This document shows positions 42,088 through 50,811 of a DNA stretch of 64,000 nucleotides, in pieces. The stretch spans positions 806,001 through 870,000 of the forward strand of contig CAMLQK010000001.1 of NCBI GenBank assembly GCA_946482285.1, in the 5' to 3' direction. The position numbers and the translations under genes are program-made. The stretch comes from an uncultured Candidatus Saccharibacteria bacterium (GTDB lineage Bacteria > Patescibacteria > Saccharimonadia > Saccharimonadales > UBA4665). Every line of letters starts with the position of its first letter. Position 1 is the stretch's first letter. The notes beneath the pieces are model-generated. The model saw only the letters and a program-made list of their open reading frames with translations. It had not been told where the DNA came from and made no database searches.

Positions 42088-43161
42088 CTAGTTGGGGTAT
42101 ATGTACGCCGAGAATTTACTGAGCGGGCTGTACGAGTAACGGAAATGACCGCGCCAATCGTAGTTCATTTCACTTACCAGCACATAGCCCTCCGGCACAA
42201 CTTTGCCGTCGTACATTTGGCCGGGCAGCGCCTGCACAATAGCGACGTGGCCATAGTATCCGCTGGTGACAACAGCTATCGCCCCCACCGCAGGAGTTGG
42301 ATGAACCGGGTAGTTTGACGTGCGCGCCCAACGGTTAGCATTGCCTGAAACACGGAAGTCAGTATGGCCCCGAATATGCGTAAAATACCAATACGCATAT
42401 GATGTACATTGGCGGTTTATCCGGTCGCTGCTGTAAAAAACGGTGCGAATGGTATCCATAGGTGCATCGCACCATTCCATAGGATATCCGCCATTGCCCG
42501 CGCCATTGTCGCAAGCCCCGCCCGAACCGACCGGTCTGACTGGCTTAATATCCAGTGTACCACTCTGAATTATTGAAACTTGTTGTGCTTGTTCCGGAGT
42601 AATTACCGGAATAGCGTCCTGTTCGTTTTCGGGCTGTATGACAGACGCTAATTGGGTACTGGTTGTCTTGGTAACGGCATTAGATGCATAGCTTATGCCA
42701 CGCCCGGCCATTACAAACGGAAAAGCAATAGCCCGGGCCGTAAAACCTACGACATTTCCTACTAGGCGAATACAGGCAACTGTAGCCGCGCCAAGTGCGC
42801 GCACAGAAGCCACAGCTGCCGAGCCGGCTGCATTGGCAGCTGCTTTTGCGGCGGAAGCAACGGTTTGCTCGGCAGTGGCAACGCCGTCTGATACAGACAC
42901 AATGGTGCGAAACGTTCCGATTTCAATGTTGTCGAGCATGTATTCTGCACGTGCAAAAGGATCACCGCTAGAGAGTGCACTTTGGTAGGCGGGCAACGCT
43001 TGGGTTTTTACAGTAGTATCGATACGCGAAATAATATTCGGACGGTGTGCCTGCAGAGTCTGGTTGCAGAATACAATGAGCCAGAAATCAAAAATGATAA
43101 AAGCGGCCAAAAAGAAAAGTCGCCGCTTCTTTTGTAGTATATCTACTAGATCAAACAGCAT
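42088..43161 (-). CDS. membrane-anchored CHAP-domain peptidoglycan hydrolase
   Basis: The start is ATG 43161 (MLFDLVDILQKKRR), downstream of a TATAAT; the upstream GTG overlaps the -10. A signal anchor (RRLFFLAAFIIFDFWLIVF) lies at residues 13-31. An Ala-rich stretch follows (about 100-165), then a C-terminal CHAP domain: NRQCTSYAYWYFTHIRG carries the catalytic Cys and GYYGHVAIVQ the His. It is exported and should cut peptidoglycan cross-links or stems, in self-remodelling or in attack on a host cell wall (inference from CPR lifestyle). Confidence 0.8.
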   Translation of the reverse strand: MLFDLVDILQKKRRLFFLAAFIIFDFWLIVFCNQTLQAHRPNIISRIDTTVKTQALPAYQSALSSGDPFARAEYMLDNIEIGTFRTIVSVSDGVATAEQTVASAAKAAANAAGSAAVASVRALGAATVACIRLVGNVVGFTARAIAFPFVMAGRGISYASNAVTKTTSTQLASVIQPENEQDAIPVITPEQAQQVSIIQSGTLDIKPVRPVGSGGACDNGAGNGGYPMEWCDAPMDTIRTVFYSSDRINRQCTSYAYWYFTHIRGHTDFRVSGNANRWARTSNYPVHPTPAVGAIAVVTSGYYGHVAIVQALPGQMYDGKVVPEGYVLVSEMNYDWRGHFRYSYSPLSKFSAYIYPN

Positions 43162-43233
43162 AAGCCTACAGCACAGTGATATGACTAATGTATTATACAC
43201 TAGTTTTGCTATTTTAGCATCTTTAGTTGTTGG

Positions 43234-46200
43234 CTAATCATCTTGGGCCATAAGCATATGTCGGGAAAGGCGCTTTTCACTGGTACGCATATACGAATAG
43301 TGCATAACTCCACGATATGCTTGTGGGGTATAGTAGATATCCATAATGCCCGTTTCCGCGCTGCGGCATAAACGGCGGTCTGCCCGTTCGAAAATATATG
43401 TCTTAGGAAACTGGCGTCCTTTTTGGGCAAATGCATCCAGTATCTGACTATGGCTATACCAGCCCACGGGCGGTGCATCAGTTACATGTCGTCTAGCCCG
43501 TTGCAAAAGATCTAGATGCATCATATTCTTTTCGCTATCAATGTAGTTACGCGGATTACGGTCTACAATTGACAGCAATGCGCCAAGTGCGGCATCGGTG
43601 ACTCGAAGCTCTTGCACAACATTCGCCATCGAAACCCAGCTTTGATCTTCTGGTTCCAACCGAGTCGGATCTACAAACTGCTGCTGCACCTGCCGGGCGT
43701 AGGCTTTTGCGGCATCAGTATTGCTCTCTAGCAGTTCAAAGTCCAGAGGCTCAGCGCCCCCCTTAAGTGGAAAACGCTGCTCGAGTTCCCGCACCAAAGA
43801 CCACTCCAGGCATACAACTTCGTTATAGGGCGGTCCAATATTGATCTTGCGGGTACGCTCTGGGTAGTTCCGGGCATAGGTGGCGGGCATTTTTTTAGTA
43901 ACCGCCAGTCGTGTCATAACAGAAATAAGTGGCAAGTGGGTCAGTGGCAGTGTTTCAGCCTGCAATTGTTCTATGATGCTATGCCCATGCTCTAATGGCA
44001 CATAGGTCCCGCGTTTGCGGTGCCCTGGGGCACGCAAAATCTTTTTGTGGGCTGCAAACTGTTTGTCAACATATTTGATAACCGTTGGAATAGAGGCGTT
44101 AGCTAGCAGCGCAATTTGTGTTACCGAAATATGGTCGTCAGTTGCAAGCGCCACGTCGCCGTACGCATCGTGGATCGCATCGGCTACAGCGATAGGAATG
44201 TGGGGCGCAGGGATGCCTGGCCCGGAAGCATCCTGGCTGCGCATAAATGCAATTGGAATTCCCTTGTGGCTCTCCAGATAATGGCTTACGAAAAACTCCT
44301 GTTTTTCTGTGGCTCGAAATTCACGGCGGACATTGCGTAGCGAAATATGGTCGCTTGCAGTGATAGGGCAGTCATTAAATGTGCGCTCTAGCTCATGCAG
44401 CTGTTCCAGGGAATATCGTCCGTCAACTGCTGCAACACGACCTTCTTGCTGAACTTTTGCGAGGTAATCAGCATGCAAACTATATATCTGTAGCACTTCT
44501 TTGCGTGTAAACAGCGGCAACGTTGGCTGTGCAATAGCAGCGTGGCTCCCAGCCACATCGTGGGCTCGCCGAGCATAATGCCTAACATATAGGTCAGATG
44601 TCTCAGACCAATCCATTTCGAAAAGAACTTCAGCTGCGTCCAGCTGGTATTGAAGCCAAAAATGAGGCGCATGGTACTGGCTTGAAAGTTCGCAAATAGG
44701 GGTTGCGGTGTCCAAGAACCGCTTCTTGGCCATTTCACGCTCGCGGTAAAAAAATGAGGCCGTACGCACCGGCTCAATACCTGCTGCGTAACCAAAATCG
44801 CCCGATACAGCCAGTGCTTTATTCAGCGCTGCGTCAGGCGCGTTCGGAGAAGCGCCGGCATTACCACTATTGAGCTTTGTTGTCGGCAACATCTTTTTAT
44901 TTGGAGTATGGCTTTTTGGTACCGGAGGAGGTAACGTAACTGGCCCATTCAAACTAACATACCCGTCACCAACTTTAGCACCCTTAGCATGGAAGTGAAT
45001 GGGGGTGATACCCGATAGTATGCCGGGCCGGATAGGCGCGCCATTAAGCTGGAAGGTGTCGTCCTCGCCAAAACCAATGCCAGCGCCATGGACAATCGAT
45101 TCAAAGCCGAAAGCTTGCCATAGCGAATAAGACCGAGGTGTATTCAAGATTTCGATAATCAAAGATTCATTCTGGCCAATACGCAAACAACGGCCAGTTT
45201 TTTGGATAGCCTCGTATTCCGCAAAAGGGCCAATAAGAATAACCGCATCCAGATTTGGGTCATCATGGCCTTCGCCCAGCATCTGTACTGTAGCTATACA
45301 GCGCACATCACCGGCAACATACTGGTGCAGAGTACGTTCATTTTGTGCGCGGCCCACCTCTGTTCCTAAAATACGGGCAATATTTCGCTTGCCACCAGAC
45401 TGTGCATGCTGGTTTACATAGTCAACGACATGGCGCGTTTGGGCGTATTCGTCTCCCTGGGCCCGACGCTGGCAAAAAACTGCTACCTTACGCCCCATGT
45501 CCACCAGTTGAGTCGCTAATTGCGCGGCCATATCGGCCTCCTTGCCTTCGTGTGCGAAATAAGAAAAAAGGCGCGAACGATTAAGTACGCCGCCTTCAAT
45601 AAATTCGCGCAAGCTGCCTTCTTCGACATAGTGGAAGTACCGCCGGAGATCTCGTAACTCATCTTTGGCGGGCGTAGCCGTAAAGAAAAGCATTTTAGTG
45701 CCAGCAGACTGGAGGCGCTCCAGCAGTGAGCCGTCCAAAACAAAGTGCCCTTCGTCTACGATAGTCGCGCAATAGTCATCAAAGTTCAGATAGCCTCTTT
45801 CGAGAAGCTTTGGCACGCTCGAGGCAATAACAAACGTCACGTCAGCACTCGTTGCTTTGGAGTGTTCCCAAATAGCACCAAAGCTAGCGTCTTTGCCCAA
45901 GATTGATTTGAACTCACCACCACCGATAGTGCCCATGTATTGGTCTACCATAAATTGACTAGGAAGTACCACCAGCGCACGGCGAGTCTTATCAGATCCG
46001 GCATGTAGCGGCTCGCCAATGCCTATAGTCTGAAGAAATTCAGCCTGCAAGCGCGTTTTTCCGGCACCAGGCGGAGCTACAACAGCCAATGAGTCGCCAC
46101 GGATGGCGCTGAACAGCTCTTTGTCTTCAATAGGCCAACGGTTTTTGCCCGGAAATTCCACGTAATGCCATAGTTGCTCGCGGACTGCCTGCTGGAACCG

Positions 46201-46578
46201 GCGGCGCACCGCATTGCCAGAATGCTCAAATCCTTGGCGTTTGCGATCAAGTACTCGATTGGCCATCGCAATATGAGTGGAGATCATAGACAGCTCATCA
46301 GCGTAGCGCAAGCGTAGATCGAGATGCTGCTCTGGTGACAAACTCCAGTTATCCGTCCAAGCATGTGCGTCATAGTTATTTTCGCCCGCGGCAATACGTC
46401 TGTCCTTGTGCCGCTCAGTCAGTACCATACGCAATATAGAGTTGTAGGCTATTTCACGGATACTTCCTGGCTCTTCGGGTACGGCAGCATACTCTGGCAA
46501 AAGTGGCTCGGCAATCAATGACTGCGCTTCTGCACCATAGGGAATGTCCTTGTAATTGAAACTGCCATTTTCTTGCAT
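43234..46578 (-). CDS. giant SF2 helicase-like ATPase with helix-turn-helix tail (paralog 2)
   Basis: The 1114-aa protein has Walker A APPGAGKT at residues 168-175, DEGH at 275-278, FFTATP at 298-303 and motif VI QKTGRCLRIGQ near 470. The long C-terminus includes HISVTQIALLANASIPTVIK, a helix-turn-helix equivalent to HISVTEVAKLAG in the first paralog at 22482-25724. The N-terminal 150 residues also align (LRMVLTERH, HYVEFPGKN versus HILFPGKS). An insert of about 40 residues rich in P, N and T (KSHTPNKKMLPTTKLNSGNA) lies between core and tail. No nuclease motif is visible. Confidence 0.72.
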   Translation of the reverse strand: MQENGSFNYKDIPYGAEAQSLIAEPLLPEYAAVPEEPGSIREIAYNSILRMVLTERHKDRRIAAGENNYDAHAWTDNWSLSPEQHLDLRLRYADELSMISTHIAMANRVLDRKRQGFEHSGNAVRRRFQQAVREQLWHYVEFPGKNRWPIEDKELFSAIRGDSLAVVAPPGAGKTRLQAEFLQTIGIGEPLHAGSDKTRRALVVLPSQFMVDQYMGTIGGGEFKSILGKDASFGAIWEHSKATSADVTFVIASSVPKLLERGYLNFDDYCATIVDEGHFVLDGSLLERLQSAGTKMLFFTATPAKDELRDLRRYFHYVEEGSLREFIEGGVLNRSRLFSYFAHEGKEADMAAQLATQLVDMGRKVAVFCQRRAQGDEYAQTRHVVDYVNQHAQSGGKRNIARILGTEVGRAQNERTLHQYVAGDVRCIATVQMLGEGHDDPNLDAVILIGPFAEYEAIQKTGRCLRIGQNESLIIEILNTPRSYSLWQAFGFESIVHGAGIGFGEDDTFQLNGAPIRPGILSGITPIHFHAKGAKVGDGYVSLNGPVTLPPPVPKSHTPNKKMLPTTKLNSGNAGASPNAPDAALNKALAVSGDFGYAAGIEPVRTASFFYREREMAKKRFLDTATPICELSSQYHAPHFWLQYQLDAAEVLFEMDWSETSDLYVRHYARRAHDVAGSHAAIAQPTLPLFTRKEVLQIYSLHADYLAKVQQEGRVAAVDGRYSLEQLHELERTFNDCPITASDHISLRNVRREFRATEKQEFFVSHYLESHKGIPIAFMRSQDASGPGIPAPHIPIAVADAIHDAYGDVALATDDHISVTQIALLANASIPTVIKYVDKQFAAHKKILRAPGHRKRGTYVPLEHGHSIIEQLQAETLPLTHLPLISVMTRLAVTKKMPATYARNYPERTRKINIGPPYNEVVCLEWSLVRELEQRFPLKGGAEPLDFELLESNTDAAKAYARQVQQQFVDPTRLEPEDQSWVSMANVVQELRVTDAALGALLSIVDRNPRNYIDSEKNMMHLDLLQRARRHVTDAPPVGWYSHSQILDAFAQKGRQFPKTYIFERADRRLCRSAETGIMDIYYTPQAYRGVMHYSYMRTSEKRLSRHMLMAQDD

Positions 46579-46684
46579 AACACTGTGGCATACGGATGCC
46601 TCTTATGATTTATGGTAGTATAGCAGGCAGTTGGGGAGTGGCGTCAAACAAGCCATCTGATATACTTTACCGGTCGGCAACAAA

Positions 46685-47062
46685 ATGAAAGGTGCACAGG
46701 TGGCACGGAACAACGCTCGAAAGCGCAGCAAGCAGCGGCCCAAACAGCCGCTCCCGAAGCCCTGGAGGGTGATCAAGTTCAGCAAGGCAGTCTTTGCCCG
46801 GCTCCCGTGGTGGGGAAAGCTGGCGGCAATCGCGGCCATAGCGACTGGCGGTTACTTCTACCGCATAGAGCTTCTGAACATCGTCTTCCGATTCAGCGGG
46901 TTCATCTGCTGCGTGGGCATCCCATGGCTACTGTTTACGGCAGCGCGCCGTAGCAGCCGTAACGGAGGAGGCTATGAGCGCCGCAAGCAGCATAAGGGCG
47001 TGATATACCACTCCGAAAAACTCGACCGCGAAATGCAGACCGGGATCTTCGAGCACGACTGA
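46685..47062 (+). CDS. GC-rich membrane orphan gene
   Basis: The 125-aa protein has a basic N-terminus (ARNNARKRSKQRPKQ), two hydrophobic segments (about residues 41-56, LAAIAAIATGGYFY, and 60-82, IVFRFSGFICCVGIPWLLF) and a basic-polar tail. It is probably a small inner-membrane protein with both ends in the cytoplasm. Third positions are clearly G/C-rich against the flanking genes. TATACT lies 18 nt before ATG, and no Shine-Dalgarno is seen. A strong terminator follows. Function unknown. Confidence 0.55.
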   Translation: MKGAQVARNNARKRSKQRPKQPLPKPWRVIKFSKAVFARLPWWGKLAAIAAIATGGYFYRIELLNIVFRFSGFICCVGIPWLLFTAARRSSRNGGGYERRKQHKGVIYHSEKLDREMQTGIFEHD

Positions 47063-47121
47063 TCCGCCACTTGAGCAGACCTATGCTGTCTGTGCGCCTC
47101 ATACAACCAACAGCAGGCGCG

Positions 47122-47159
47122 AACCGCCGGATTTATCTCAAATATAATCCGGCGGTTTT
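47122..47159 (+). terminator. terminator of the GC-rich membrane gene
   Basis: AACCGCCGGATT pairs with AATCCGGCGGTT across about 12 nt, followed by TT. Confidence 0.75.
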
Positions 47160-47176
47160 CACTATCTCCTATATAG

Positions 47177-47812
47177 TTACTGGCGCCGCAAGTGCGGCGT
47201 TAGTGTTACAAGCGGGTCAAAGTCAACAGATATATTGTGCTGAACTAATGCTGCCTGTTGCTCATTCGTCGGCAGCGCTGGCTGGCTGTAGTGCACATAC
47301 AGCCCTGGTGACTCATACCACAGACTAGTGCCATCCGGTGGGAGATCCAGAACGTGCTCAGCAATATCTGGCGGCATATGGAGCCGGGGCGCTTTGGGGG
47401 GTTGGCGTGGATTATTGTACGTATCGAAGATAAAATTAGCTGTGCCCTCGCCAATACCATCCGAAATCTTCTCCATGTCTCCGATAGCAAACTTGCGCAC
47501 GAGCACGGATATGGCTGTCATGCCAAGCAAGAACGATCGTGCACGGCCATATGCATCCGGATCCGTGCCAGAGATAAATTCGTTGGTGGTTTGCTGTAAT
47601 GATCCATCCAAAAGCGTTACGGTGGTATGGCCAATATTAGCCATGACCATAGATCTGATACCGCTTGCTTCGCGTACAGCATCCGCTTCGACCTGCTGCC
47701 AATATTGCAATTGGCCAGCTATAAAGGGTAGGTACTGGTGCACTGGTGCATCGGGGTTACTGGTGGCAAGCATACTGGCTTCAGGGGCACTACAGGGTCC
47801 AAGTTTTTTCAT
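47177..47812 (-). CDS. unknown protein
   Basis: The 211-aa soluble-looking protein (MKKLGPCSAPEASMLATSNP) has a central block GRARSFLLGMTAISVLVRKF followed by an acidic proline-rich C-terminus (NPRQPPKAPRLHMPPDIAEH). No domain is recognised. I prefer this strand to the 162-codon plus frame on the opposite strand because its residue mix is normal and it faces away from the kinase promoter at 47885. No clear Shine-Dalgarno. Confidence 0.5.
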   Translation of the reverse strand: MKKLGPCSAPEASMLATSNPDAPVHQYLPFIAGQLQYWQQVEADAVREASGIRSMVMANIGHTTVTLLDGSLQQTTNEFISGTDPDAYGRARSFLLGMTAISVLVRKFAIGDMEKISDGIGEGTANFIFDTYNNPRQPPKAPRLHMPPDIAEHVLDLPPDGTSLWYESPGLYVHYSQPALPTNEQQAALVQHNISVDFDPLVTLTPHLRRQ

Positions 47813-47884
47813 ATAGTCCTATGTATAGCATGGCGCCACAAGGATTGGAAGTAGTGAATTTGCCGTTAAATATACTGCAATACT

Positions 47885-47912
47885 TTGCCGTACGCACAAA
47901 ATCTGGCATACT
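47885..47912 (+). promoter_or_regulatory. promoter of the kinase/YgjP/histidine-kinase operon
   Basis: TTGCCG (47885-47890), 16 bp, CATACT (47907-47912) with TGG in front; the first ATG is 8 nt downstream. Confidence 0.6.
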
Positions 47913-47920
47913 AGTAAAAG

Positions 47921-48580
47921 ATGTCTAAGGTCATACCGAACAAGCCATTATTAATTTTACTGTATGGGTTCCCTGGAGCAGGCAAGACATATTTTGCGCG
48001 CCAGCTGTGCGAGCATTTGCAAGCCGCACACATCCAAGGCGACCGTATCAGAGGCGAGTTGTTCCAGCAGCCGCAATATGACCGTGAAGAAAACCACGTT
48101 ATCTCCCAGCTTATGGACTATATGAGCGGCGAATTCTTAAGCTCTGGCATTAGTGTCGTTTACGATACAAACGCCATGCGCCAAAGCCAACGCCGCCAAC
48201 TACGTGAAATGGCGCGTAAAGCCCACGCCCAGCCGCTACTGGTGTGGCTACAAATAGACCACGAAAGCGCTATTGCCCGAGCCACCAAACGTGACCGGCG
48301 CCGCAGTGACGACAAGTTCGCTATGCCCATAGACAATACTACCTTTGAGCGTATTGCGGGTGGCATGCAAAATCCACAGAATGAAGATTACATCGTCATT
48401 AGCGGCAAGCATACTTTTAACACACAGCTCAGTGCATTCATGAAGCGGCTTCGCGAGCTAGGCCTCGCCAGCCAGAGCCAAACTGCCAGCAAACTTATCA
48501 AGCCCGGCCTTGTAAATCTGGTACCCAATCCAACTGCAGGCAGGGTAGACATGAGCCGGCGCAACATCATTATCCGCTAG
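47921..48580 (+). CDS. P-loop kinase (AAA_33/zeta-toxin-like)
   Basis: The 219-aa protein has LLILLYGFPGAGKTYFARQL (Walker A at residues 16-23), IQGDRIRGELFQ as the substrate helix, and GISVVYDTNAMRQSQRRQL as the Walker B and acceptor. The lid carries ATKRDRRRSDDKF. It resembles the polynucleotide/zeta-like kinases and the two other small P-loop kinases in this window. It heads a three-gene operon with 8-bp and overlapping junctions. Confidence 0.72.
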   Translation: MSKVIPNKPLLILLYGFPGAGKTYFARQLCEHLQAAHIQGDRIRGELFQQPQYDREENHVISQLMDYMSGEFLSSGISVVYDTNAMRQSQRRQLREMARKAHAQPLLVWLQIDHESAIARATKRDRRRSDDKFAMPIDNTTFERIAGGMQNPQNEDYIVISGKHTFNTQLSAFMKRLRELGLASQSQTASKLIKPGLVNLVPNPTAGRVDMSRRNIIIR

Positions 48581-48588
48581 GCATCGGC

Positions 48589-49326
48589 ATGGCTACGAAA
48601 ACTGTCGATATCCCTGGCATTGGCTCCATTTCATTGTACAAGCGAAAGGGTAACCGCAGTATGCGACTAAGCATCGGGCCAAGCGGCGATATCCGTGTTT
48701 CAATACCATACTGGGTGCCGTACAAAGTTGCCGAAGAATTTGTGAAGTCAAAGCACGATTGGATAGAACAAAATCAGCATAAGCCGAGCACCATAATAGA
48801 GCACGGCAGCCACATTGGCAAAAGCTACCGGCTCTACTTTAGCCAAGAACCAGCAGCCAGCAAAATCGCCACCCGCGTTTACACCACCGAGATATACGTT
48901 ACGCACCCCAGTAACCTTGCTTTTCACCACCAAACCGTACAATCCAAAGCACAATCAGCCAGTATCCGGGCACTTAAAAAAGAAGCCGAGCGTTTTTTGC
49001 CGGAGCGCCTGCAAAGACTCGCCGATGAACACGGGTTTAGCTTTGCAAGTGTGGGTGTCAAGCAACTAAAAAGCCGGTGGGGAAGCTGCAGCTCACACAA
49101 AGAAATAACGCTGAATCTTTTCCTCATGCAACTGCCATGGCACCTTATTGATTACGTGTTAATGCACGAACTGGTCCACACCAAAGTCATGCAGCACGGG
49201 CCAGTATTTTGGACAGAGTTAGAATCCCACATGCCCACCGCCAAAGCACTACGCAAGGAAATAAATACATACCAGCCGGTGCTTGCCCCCAAAACCGCTG
49301 GCGGTTGCGCTGTAAAACAGGTATGA
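48589..49326 (+). CDS. YgjP-like M48-type metallopeptidase
   Basis: The 245-aa protein begins with a small beta domain (VDIPGIGSISLYKRKGNRSM) and has YVLMHELVHTKVMQHGPVFW, with the zinc HExxH plus downstream His, at about residues 182-201. KSRWGSCSSHKEITLN is the DUF45/YgjP signature. It is a predicted cytosolic zinc peptidase, often linked to restriction or repair loci; substrate unknown. The stop overlaps the histidine kinase ATG (ATGA). Confidence 0.8.
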   Translation: MATKTVDIPGIGSISLYKRKGNRSMRLSIGPSGDIRVSIPYWVPYKVAEEFVKSKHDWIEQNQHKPSTIIEHGSHIGKSYRLYFSQEPAASKIATRVYTTEIYVTHPSNLAFHHQTVQSKAQSASIRALKKEAERFLPERLQRLADEHGFSFASVGVKQLKSRWGSCSSHKEITLNLFLMQLPWHLIDYVLMHELVHTKVMQHGPVFWTELESHMPTAKALRKEINTYQPVLAPKTAGGCAVKQV

Positions 49327-50432
49327 TGAAACATATGTTGCGCCGCCGTAAGAAAGCTAAGACACTCGACCTTGAGCATGAACGTCTGACCAGCCTAATA
49401 AACAGTATGGCCGACGGTGTATTGGCAGTTGATGCCGATATGCAAGTTGTAATATATAACGGTGCCGCCCTGAATATCCTTGACCTCAACAGCTCTGTGT
49501 ACGGAAAACCACTCGACAAAGTATTGCAAGTTTTTGATAAAAACAACCAAGAAGTTGATATTGATACCCTGGTAGCCTCTGCCAAAACAGGTATGTCCCG
49601 CCGGGATTTACTGCTTCATTATCAAGACGGCAGCCATGCAAACCTATACCTTAGCATTGCGCCAGTGCACCTTGGATACGGCCAACGAGGCCAACGGGGC
49701 TACGTACTGCTTATGCGCGATATTACGCGTGAAAAGTCACTCGAAGAAGAACGTGACGAGTTCATAAGCGTAGTCAGTCACGAGCTGCGCACCCCAATTG
49801 CAATTGCCGAAGGCAATATCAGCAATGCCCAATTTATTGCCAACAAAATAAACGACCCTGAGCAAATTAAACAAGCCCTGCAGCAAGCACACGAACAAAT
49901 CGTATTTTTGGCAGGCATGGTTAACGACCTAGCTACTTTATCGCGTGCTGAGCGCGGCAAATTAAACGTCGAGATCGCTCCCATCGACATACCAGCGCTC
50001 ATTAATGACCTTGCCAAAAGCTACGCCTCCGACGCCAAAGCAAAAAACCTAAAAATACACACCCAGCTCGCCAAAGACGCCCATACACTACAATCAAGCG
50101 GCCTGTACGTACGCGAAATCCTTCAGAATTTCATTACCAATGCCATCAAATATACTGACACCGGTTCGGTGACCGTGGGTGCCGAAGCCACCGGCAAAGG
50201 TATACGTTTTTGGGTCAAAGATACCGGCATTGGCATTAGCCACACCGACCAGCAAAAAATTTTTGACAAATTCTTCAGAAGCGAAGATTACCGCACGCGC
50301 AAAACAAGCGGCACTGGGCTTGGCCTGTATGTGACCATCAAGCTAGCCCGCATGCTGCACGCCGAAATCGACGTAAAAAGCCAGATCAATAAAGGTTCTA
50401 CCTTTATTATCTTTATCCCCGACCTCAAGTAA
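49323..50432 (+). CDS. soluble PAS-domain histidine kinase (orphan)
   Basis: I start at ATG 49323, overlapping the YgjP stop; the open frame begins at 49209. The 369-aa product has a basic N-terminus, a PAS domain (about 20-135: SMADGVLAVDADMQVVIYN), a HisKA helix with VVSHELRTP and an HATPase domain with NAIKYT, DTGIGISHTDQQKIFDKFF and GTGLGLY. No membrane segment is present, so it senses a cytosolic signal. No response regulator lies in the window. Confidence 0.85.
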   Translation: MMKHMLRRRKKAKTLDLEHERLTSLINSMADGVLAVDADMQVVIYNGAALNILDLNSSVYGKPLDKVLQVFDKNNQEVDIDTLVASAKTGMSRRDLLLHYQDGSHANLYLSIAPVHLGYGQRGQRGYVLLMRDITREKSLEEERDEFISVVSHELRTPIAIAEGNISNAQFIANKINDPEQIKQALQQAHEQIVFLAGMVNDLATLSRAERGKLNVEIAPIDIPALINDLAKSYASDAKAKNLKIHTQLAKDAHTLQSSGLYVREILQNFITNAIKYTDTGSVTVGAEATGKGIRFWVKDTGIGISHTDQQKIFDKFFRSEDYRTRKTSGTGLGLYVTIKLARMLHAEIDVKSQINKGSTFIIFIPDLK

Positions 50433-50811
50433 ACTTTCTTTTAGAGGGGTTTTGTCGCAGATAGTCGTCCATAGCACTTGCGGCCTGGCGTAGACGCCGG
50501 TTGCGCCATGTTTGCCGCATACCATATGCTACGCCCAGCACGACACCACCGAATGCAAGCGCAATACCATTCGCCGCAATCACACCATCGAGCACCGATG
50601 TTGCATCCGGTGAGATATCTTGTACTGTCATTTCCCGTGCAGTAACAAGCCCTGCAGCAGTGATGGCCGAGGCGATACCGGTCATTTCCAGCCTAAGCTT
50701 GGCTAATGCAAACTCAGTGTCAAAGCGGGCAGACTCAATCTGCATCAACCTGCCATACTGGTCGTCCGGCAATAGCTCAGTCGTATTTGGCGGATACTCG
50801 CTGCTACGCAT
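50425..50811 (-). CDS. small two-helix membrane-associated protein
   Basis: The start is placed at ATG 50811 (MRSSEYPPNTTELL), which overlaps the stop of the GT2 gene by 8 bp, indicating translational coupling. The 128-aa product has helices MTGIASAITAAGLVTA and GIALAFGGVVLGVAYGM, the second a likely membrane span, and a basic tail. It may assist the glycosyltransferase. The last bases overlap the converging histidine kinase gene by 8 bp. Confidence 0.6.
   Translation of the reverse strand: MRSSEYPPNTTELLPDDQYGRLMQIESARFDTEFALAKLRLEMTGIASAITAAGLVTAREMTVQDISPDATSVLDGVIAANGIALAFGGVVLGVAYGMRQTWRNRRLRQAASAMDDYLRQNPSKRKFT

Noticed and set aside
47328..47816. 162-codon plus-strand frame over the 47177-47812 gene
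   Set aside because: It is serine-rich with no promoter or Shine-Dalgarno, and looks like the antisense of a normal coding sequence.
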